Shown here: one piece after another, positions 57,001-64,000 of the stretch
Layout: each line of letters begins with the position of its first letter
Numbering within the stretch: the stretch's first letter is position 1
Source: Vitis vinifera
Taxonomy: Eukaryota; Streptophyta; Magnoliopsida; Vitales; Vitaceae
Direction: 5' to 3'
Assembly: GCF_030704535.1 (NCBI RefSeq)
Contig: NC_081822.1
Location: 32,037,501-32,101,500 of the forward strand
Length of the DNA stretch: 64,000 nt
Program-made: the position numbers and the translations under genes
The notes under the pieces: model-generated
What the model saw: the letters and a program-made list of their open reading frames with translations, nothing else
The model's database searches: none
What the model was told of the DNA's origin: nothing

Positions 57001-58050
57001 TAAAAACAATTTCGAAGAATAAAGTAAAATAAAATAAAAATTCTTATTTATTTTTCAATTTATTCAAATAAAGAAATGAATTTCAAATCATGTAAGAGTT
57101 TGTATTGAATTTATTAACAAATTTAATATCTTTTAAAATAATTTAAAACTAAAAAATAATAACTATAAAAAATAATAGATAAAATTAATGCTTTAAATTC
57201 TTTAATGAATCTTCTAATTTTTAAGAATAATTCAAGATTAAAAAATATGAGAATAAATGATAAAAGACCATAAAGATTTTAACTTTAATGCCTTAAAAGT
57301 GTTCCCAACGAAGTTTCCTAGAAATTTCGCATTTCTTTTTCACCATCAAATTTGTGCTTATATATTATTTTTTCTTATAATATTTTTTTAAAGGTAGGTA
57401 ATAATACAATAGGAAATAATGCCTAAAGTGAAAAAAAATATACAAGTATAAATAAAATCAGAAACTTGGTGGGGAAGTAAAGTGAAAGACCCAAAAGATG
57501 ATCATAGAATGCAATGACCTACCTGCAAGAAAACAAAAGAAAAGCATAAGGTGATTAGAAAAGTCTTCCCTTGCCCAATCAACTCCTTTCAAACAACTGA
57601 TGACATGACAGTAAAGATGATAAAAAGCAAATGAAGATTGAAAGCGAAAATCACATTAACAAATGACAGCTACCATTCACTTTCACTGATGATAACTAAG
57701 GAATACAGAGAAATATACTGAAAAGCTTTGTTGAGTATTATGGGGAGATGGGTGGAAGTTCCTCCACAAAAATCCTGGGAAAGTTCATGGAAATTCAAAA
57801 GCATCAAAGACTCTCATTCTCTTCAACTTTATCCCCTCTGTTATCCACTGCTGAATGTAAAAAGGAATGGGAATGAAGAATCATAACTATGTCCTATTTT
57901 CTTCACTTGACTTGGAATGCTATCATTTCTAGTCAGAAATTTCAGGTTTCCTTCTTTACTATCTACACACCTACCTACCTACCAAGATTAAAGCTGTTTA
58001 GCTAGGAAGATCTGGAAGCCACTTACCTCCCCATGTTTTTACTAAGAAAG
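54010..58050. other. AT-rich intergenic DNA with a dispersed duplication
   Basis: No gene supported. The segment 55796-55905 (aaaatcagaaattttg...gtaaagtgaaaag...) is repeated at 57448-57560, and text around 54075-54125 (ccctagaaatttaaagtttc...) resembles 57315-57355, so parts of 54.1-55.9 kb and 57.3-57.6 kb share ancestry. 57600-58030 is GC-richer with no recognisable frame. Confidence 0.45.
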
Positions 58051-58215
58051 AGCTTATATATTAAGCTAAGTTAGTATAATGGGGACTACACCTCCTATTC
58101 GTGTAGCCGTGTAGCCGTGTATATATTAAGCTAACTTAGATCACTGGAAGAGTATCGCTTGAAAACCTGTATTCACACATAATGGGGACTACACCTCCTA
58201 TTCGTGTTCCCCAAT
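58050..58215. repeat. Compound local repeat
   Basis: ggggactacacctcctattc occurs at 58081 and 58184; atatattaagctaa occurs at 58056 and 58121; and gtgtagcc is repeated in tandem at 58101-58120. Overlapping short duplications, noncoding. Confidence 0.8.
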
Positions 58216-61185
58216 ATCCCTTGCATGAGTGCTAATCACTATTGGTTTCTATGAAAATGATTAGAATAATCTTCTTTTCCCTCTCTTATTAGGCTTTGTT
58301 ACATTATTGAATCAATACATCTTAAAAAGTAGAATCAATAATAGCATGTCATATGTATATTTTGGTCTTATTCTTTTGTATCTCATTTTATTTATTTTTA
58401 TTTAGTCTTATTTATTGATATTTTGTTTCTATATATTTGTACTCTTATCTAACAACTTAGATTTCAAAATATATTTTCAATGATTTAAATTGTAAGAAAG
58501 TTTAGTTGGTATCACATCGGTGTGCTAACATTTTTTTTTACTTATTAATTAACTGTATCATTGGAGGTGATGCACCATGTACATCTTTAGTCATGTTTTA
58601 ATAATTCCACAACTAAAGTTACATAGAAAGCACATTTTGAGACTAGTATAGCAAGTTGTGTGCCATACTAACACTCTTCACACTACTTTCCACAATTTTG
58701 AAAAAAGGATTGTTATCTAGAATTAATTTAATAAAAATTCACCTTGTAGAATCATTGAAACCTCTTCCCCTAAATTATCATGGTAAATATTGATGGAAAT
58801 CACATTTTTATTGAATATTTAATTGAATTATTATTTATTTTTTTCAAACAAAAATACATTTTAAATACTAGAATATTCTCATTTTGAGTGGTAAATTCAC
58901 TTAGGTTGTCTTACAAGTAGTTCATACACAGTTAGATTAAGGATATTTGGGTCTTTACATGTATTAATATAAAAATATATAACAAAATTTAATAAATCAT
59001 ACAATGTTAGAAATTAGAAATTAGTGGACTTGACCCAATATTGCATTTATACTCCAACTAGATTAGAACTTTAAGTGAAAATGGTTACTTATAACTCTAT
59101 TATATAATTGAGATATAGTTCTATTTATTTCATTTGGTTTGATTTTTACAATTAGGATGGCTTTTGGAGTCAAAGAAAAGACTATGCCTGCACCTTTGAA
59201 TATATAGTCCAGAAAACACTTTTAATGATGGAAATATTTTGATTAATTTATTAGTAATCATACAAGTTATAGGTAAGCGACCTGTACAATATCTTAAGAA
59301 AGTCAACTTGGGTTTCTAAAATAGGCATAAAGATTCTTAATATATCTATGTTACTAAATCCAATATATACACAGTTAATTTCATTGAGACCCCTAAGGTT
59401 TAAGTATAAATATACTATATCACCATAGGTTTTAAATTTTATTAATTGACACCCCTATAATTTGGAAATAAAGGTGATGAAATTTCAAGAGATGCTTTCA
59501 CTCCCAATAAATTATATATATATAGGTAAGTTAAAAGGTAAGTGACCTCATAAGCATAATGTACAACAACTTAATAAAAGCAACTTGGGTTTCTAAAATA
59601 AGCATAAAGATTCTTAACACTTTCTAGAAGTCCCACCAATTGTCTGATATATCTATTTTACTAAATTTAATATCTCACCTTAATTATCAATAATAATAAA
59701 TTTATTATAACTATTAATTTTAATTTAAAAAATATTCACTTGAAAATGAAAAAAGATACCTAGAGTCTATTTGATAACGATTCACGAAAACGTTTTTAGT
59801 TTAAGAAATGTTTTTGAAAAAAAAAATTAGGTGATTGACAAAATTTAGGAAATACTTTTAAAAATCTAAAAAATCACTTATAGTATTTTTTTTTTTAAAA
59901 TATTTAATAGGTAATTCTCCTTAAAATACTTTTAGAAAATATTTTCACTAAAAATATTTTGAATTTACTGTTAATTTTCTCGGTGATCTACTTATATGGA
60001 AATAAAAGTGAATTTCAAGGGATGCTTAGCCACATGTAAGCCCTCACATGAAATCAGTGAAGCTATAAAAATATTGACATTTTTAGTAAGTTTAATTTTA
60101 AAAAGTAACTTATAAAAGAAGTTGAAGTAATATTATATTTTGCTTTCCCTAATTGTCTAGGAGCAGATTATGGTAGTAGGCACTATACTATATGTATAAA
60201 GAAATTTAATGTGATGGTCTTTTCAATTTCTCTGAAAGCAACCTTGGTAAGATATTTTTATAATAAAGCAAACAAAAGTTGGATGGATTTTACTATTTGT
60301 TTTTGGACTTCTGATGGCTATAACGGAACTAGGATTTGAAAAAATACTCTTAGAGGTGAAGGGCACAATGTTCAACAAGTAATAAATCAAAACGTAAATA
60401 GAAGTACATGGAATCTTACATGATTGTAGCTTTTCATATGTTCAATGGTCACATTGTTCATGAAATTGAAATGCACCAAGTCACACTTTACAACATATTT
60501 AAATGTAAAGGAAATATTTCTTGTCTTGGTTCAATAACCAAAAGATATGGTCCACGTTCACATACAGTGATATCGTATTCAAAGTTTCAACTACTAGTCT
60601 ATGATGGTGGAGCCAAGAGATGGGCACATGACAAACAATTGGAAAGAGCAGTCTTCATTTAGGGAAAGACAAAAAATAAAAATATAAAAATATAAAAAAT
60701 CTAAAAATAGAAAAATTCAAAAATAAATAAATAATTATTATATGGATATGTCTAAATCTAATAAGAAATATAATTATCATATTTGTGATAAAGACTAGAT
60801 TCGTTGCTCTTGCCATTTAGGGAAAGACAAAAAATTCTAAAAATAGAAAAATTTTTAAAAAAATTAATTATGATATGGATATGTCTAAATCTAATAAGAA
60901 ATATAATTATCATAAAGACTATATCAAGAGACCATGACAAGGTATTTAACAAATTTGGCATATTTTATGTAACGATAATCATATTTTGTCTCTTTACAAT
61001 AGGTCATGATTGATTGTGGTACTCATCAATTAAAAAAAAAAAAATTAAAGTGGGATTTAATATTCAAAAAATTAAAATATGAAGTTCACCATTCATTTCC
61101 TTTTTGGGGTGGTGTAGGACTATTTTGATGGATTTAAATATATATTTTATCTTTAGTTAAATGAGTTGAGTTATTAAGGGTCTAT
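58216..61185. other. AT-rich intergenic DNA with two dispersed duplications
   Basis: Nothing coding is convincing. Two duplications: 59268-59362 resembles 59520-59680 (caacttgggtttctaaaata in both), and 60657-60780 resembles 60817-60925 (tttagggaaagacaaaaaa; atggatatgtctaaatctaa). A short plus-strand frame at 60408-60662 has no recognisable features. Confidence 0.45.
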
Positions 61186-61545
61186 GTGGTAACTGTTTTT
61201 TAAAACAGTTTTGAAAAACAGTTTTTTGAAAATAATTTTTTTTATGTTTTATAAAACAAAATTTATTTGAAAATCTAAAATATTTTTAACTTAATTTCAA
61301 CATTTTTAAATATGCTTTGAAAATAATTTTTATATCTAATGTTTTATTTTTAATCATTCATATGTCTGTATAATTATTTTTTAAAATAATTAACAAAAAA
61401 CAAGTGAAACACAATAAAACAATTAAAAGATATTTTCCAAAACACGCTATTTTTAAAAAATAATTTTTAATTATCAAACGTGTTTTTTTGAGGGTTTTTC
61501 TTAGAACAAAAAATTATTATCGAAAACAATTATTAAACAAACTGT
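61186..61545 (+). mobile_element. MITE-like repeat, copy 1
   Basis: About 360 bp, starting gggtctatgtggtaactg and ending with a complement-like aaaacaattattaaacaaac, so the termini are inverted repeats. Interior text (gaaaatctaaaatattttta; tttatttttaatcattca; tgtctgtata) is shared with the copy at 62593. No coding capacity. Superfamily not determined. Confidence 0.55.
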
Positions 61546-62592
61546 AACTATCATGGCCCAAAAATGGCTTTAAATTCCAAAGATTATGTTTCGTGTCTAT
61601 CATTATACTACGTGAACTCTTAAATAATGGAGGGACAAAATATTCAACGATAAAAATAATTAATATATTCAGTTGATACATACACATGTATATTTCATCT
61701 ATGATGAACTCCAAGAACTGAAAGATGTCAGCATGAAATCAGCCCTCACCAGTGACTCAAAAATTTTTCCCAATAGAATCGGCTTTGAGAGCTATAAACC
61801 GAAGAGAAGTTACCATGTGGGCTGACTGACGATAAATCTATGGGAGATGGAGGCTGAAGCAGCATGTTTCCACTTTCAACTGGAGCAAGGACTTGACCCT
61901 AAATTTAAAAATGAAGGGTGGTGTGGACCTCGACTGTTGTTAAACATGATTAAATTTCACATCTTATTGGTTGGAAATTAATACTTAAAAATTAGCTTCA
62001 ACTACTAAATTTTCAAGATTAAGGGTAATTGTTAAAGATCATGGCTTTGTGTTATCCTAGGCTACATGTTGAATGAGTTTTTATTACACTAAAAAATCAT
62101 CTTAAATGTAAGTTCTAATTTTGTTAGACAAGCATGTTTAACGAGTTATTATGATAATAAGAGTCTGTTTCACAACATTTTTACAAAAGAAAATTGACAA
62201 AAATAATTTAGAGAAAAGTACGGCATTTGACAAGATTTTTAAAAACATTTTTTAAAATTTGAGAAATCAATTACGGTATATCTTAAATTGAGGAACACTT
62301 GATAAGTTATTCTTCTTAATTTTTAAAGAAAACACTTCAATTAAAATAATTTTAAATAAGAGCATTCTCTAATACAATTCAAAAAATCTTCTCATACAAG
62401 AATTTTAACTTAAAAATCTTTTTAAATTTTAATATAAATTTCATAATTTAATTTAAAAGTTAAAAAAAATTATGGTTCATGTAGAAGTCATATTTTGCCT
62501 TTAATCATAAAAATTTTATAGTAAATTATAAAAATTATTCACATACTTTTACTTATGTTTTAAATGAATTTAATATCTAAATGGCAATCATA
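61546..62592. other. AT-rich intergenic DNA, no gene seen
   Basis: A GC-richer island at about 61730-61910 has no recognisable frame. 62158-62350 begins gagtctgtttcacaac and has the look of another decayed MITE. Confidence 0.35.
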
Positions 62593-62961
62593 AGGATATG
62601 TTTGGTAATTGTTTTTTAAAACAGTTTTTGAAAATTATTTTATGATGTTTTATAGAAGAAAATTTTGTTTGGAAATCTAAAATATTGTTAACTTATTTTT
62701 AATATTTTTAAATATGTTTTAAAAATAATTTTTATAATTAGTGTTTTATTTTTAATCATTCTATATATCTGTATGATTAATTTTTAAAATAAGTAAAAAT
62801 TAAACAAAATAACTAAAAAATATTATTTATAAACACCATGTTTTTTTGTTTTTAAAACAGAAAATAAAAAATAATTTTTGGTTATTACACGTATTTTCCT
62901 AAGTTTTTTGTTTTGGATAATAGAAAAATGTTTTTAAAAATGATTGCCAAATAGGGCTTAA
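62593..62961 (+). mobile_element. MITE-like repeat, copy 2
   Basis: Same family and orientation as 61186-61545: starts ggatatgtttggtaattg, ends aaaaatgattgccaaatagg, the complement of which matches the start (tttggcaatcattttt). Copies are well diverged. Confidence 0.55.
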
Positions 62962-63668
62962 ATGACTGCTTCTCGACTAATCAAATTGAGAGTTTAAAAG
63001 GTGGAAGGAGAACTCCCTATAAAAATTATATAGACAAATTCAACATAATCTAAATATGTAATATAAAAACTTATGTCAATGTCTATATATTTATTGCCTA
63101 TATTTGTTCATTCATTTCTAATATAACTTTTTAATAATTTGTTTTTTAAAATTTGAATTGAATTTGCTTTAAAAAAAAAAAGACATTTTAAGACTAAATT
63201 GAGTTATAAGATATTAAAAAAAATTACTACAAATTTTAAAATTAAATAATTTTTTAAAAGAGACAAATCCAGAGGTCTTTCTCAAAATGTTTTATTTTTA
63301 TACATATAAGACTCTATTTCTAAAACAAAAATAAGAAAAGGAGCTTAATTTTTTTCTGTTTCTCCGTACGCTCTTTAACTAATTAACCGGACCAAACCTC
63401 AGCCCTAGAGAGATCAAAGCTAAGGTGACTTGTATGTTTGAGGTAGGTGACAGAAGAGGGCTGAGAGGGCAGCTAGAAAGGATGAAAACATAGACAAATA
63501 CATTCATGGACTTCCTCTTTATTTTATTTTACTTCTATTTATTTATTTATTTAGTTCGTCTTCATTCTAAAGGCTCTCGCTCGCCTATATAAAGCCCCCA
63601 AGCTGGCTTGAGGTAATCCATCCTCATCCCTTTTTCTTCTCTTCGTTATGGTATTTTGAGTAGGAAAA
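62962..63668 (+). promoter_or_regulatory. Upstream region of the CYP716-like gene
   Basis: Contains TATATAAA at 63586-63593, 76 bp before the ATG, in GC-rich surroundings (ctcgcctatataaagccccc); the likely transcription start is about 63620. Further upstream is AT-rich with ATTT repeats near 63530. Confidence 0.65.
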
Positions 63669-64000
63669 ATGGATCTCTTCTCCGCCTATCTGCCATACCT
63701 TGTAGCCTTCTGTTTGTCTCTTCCACTCATCATCTTTGTCTTTCTATACAAACCCTCCAACACAAAGCTCCCTCCTGGTAAAATGGGGTTGCCCATCATC
63801 GGGGAAAGTATTGAGTATGGCTTAGCAGCCGCAAGGGGAAACCCACAGGGATTCATAGCTGATAGAATGACCCAGTACTCCCCCGATGTGTTTCGGACCT
63901 CCTTGATGGGAGAGAACATGGCTGTGATGTGTGGTGCGGCAGGGAACAAGTTCCTGTTCTCCAACGAGAACAAGCTTGTCAAGTCATGGTGGCCACGCTC
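63669..64000 (+). CDS. CYP716-family cytochrome P450, 5' end (cut by window edge)
   Basis: The first 110 codons of a membrane-bound monooxygenase. The N-terminus holds an ER anchor (AYLPYLVAFCLSLPLIIFVF, residues 6-25), then the proline-rich hinge KLPPGKMGLPIIGES. After it come GNPQGFIADRMTQYSPDVFR and CGAAGNKFLFSNENKLVKSW, the last of which is a hallmark of the CYP716 group. CYP716 enzymes oxidise triterpenes such as beta-amyrin (family knowledge); the substrate here cannot be read from this part. Start chosen as the only ATG before the anchor, with the TATA box at 63586. The haem-binding Cys region lies beyond the window, so function cannot be confirmed. The frame has no lesion. Confidence 0.85.
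   Translation, partial: MDLFSAYLPYLVAFCLSLPLIIFVFLYKPSNTKLPPGKMGLPIIGESIEYGLAAARGNPQGFIADRMTQYSPDVFRTSLMGENMAVMCGAAGNKFLFSNENKLVKSWWPR

Noticed and set aside
58081..58204. Possible CRISPR-like spaced repeats
   Set aside because: Only two copies with unequal spacing in a plant nuclear context; simple local duplication explains it.
60408..60662. 84-codon plus-strand open frame
   Set aside because: Isolated, no domain, hydrophobic pattern or neighbours; length is unremarkable.

Overview
The window reads as nuclear DNA of a flowering plant, most likely grapevine (Vitis) or a close relative. Intergenic DNA is very AT-rich, host genes have GT-AG introns, and much of the length is Ty1/copia-type LTR retrotransposons and their wreckage. 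The Vitis call is inference: it rests on the style of the disease-resistance gene (post-LRR exon carrying a C-JID domain), the CYP716-type P450 and the repeat families, none of which could be searched.

Host genes. Three are supported. (1) A six-exon TIR-NBS-LRR immune receptor, 9950-16341 (+), whose exon joins all keep frame and which encodes about 1264 residues; one splice donor is weak. (2) An intronless SRC2-like C2-domain protein with a C-terminal membrane segment, 31300-31890 (-). (3) The 5' end of a CYP716-family cytochrome P450 at 63669-64000 (+), cut by the window edge, with a TATA box in front.

Mobile DNA, left to right. 1-4200 holds decayed copia fragments. 5087-9066 is a copia element with both LTRs that has lost nearly all of gag; it lies between two 449-bp near-identical copies of flanking DNA, 427 bp upstream of the receptor gene. 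20960-22024 is a decayed copia gag plus primer-binding site and LTR edge (-), split by a 6.85-kb mostly noncoding LTR element, 22025-28877 (-), with a perfect 5-bp target duplication. 34337-35552 is a non-autonomous element with inverted repeats of almost 200 bp, Mutator-like in form. 37046-52486 is a three-level nest: an old copia (-), split by a TG...CA element at 38476-49182 that carries gene-like DNA including an eIF4G-like piece, itself split by a young copia at 42794-47573 (-) with a full-length open polyprotein. Both inner insertions have exact 5-bp target duplications (acatg, atatt), and LTR divergence falls from outer to inner, so the order of events can be read directly. 53-63 kb is AT-rich DNA with a copia scrap, local duplications and MITE-like repeats.

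No operon-like or newly recognised biochemical system is visible. The most unusual things are the retrotransposon bounded by a 449-bp duplication with filler DNA, the gene-fragment-bearing middle element of the nest, and the palindromic minisatellite and doubtful donor in the immune receptor.
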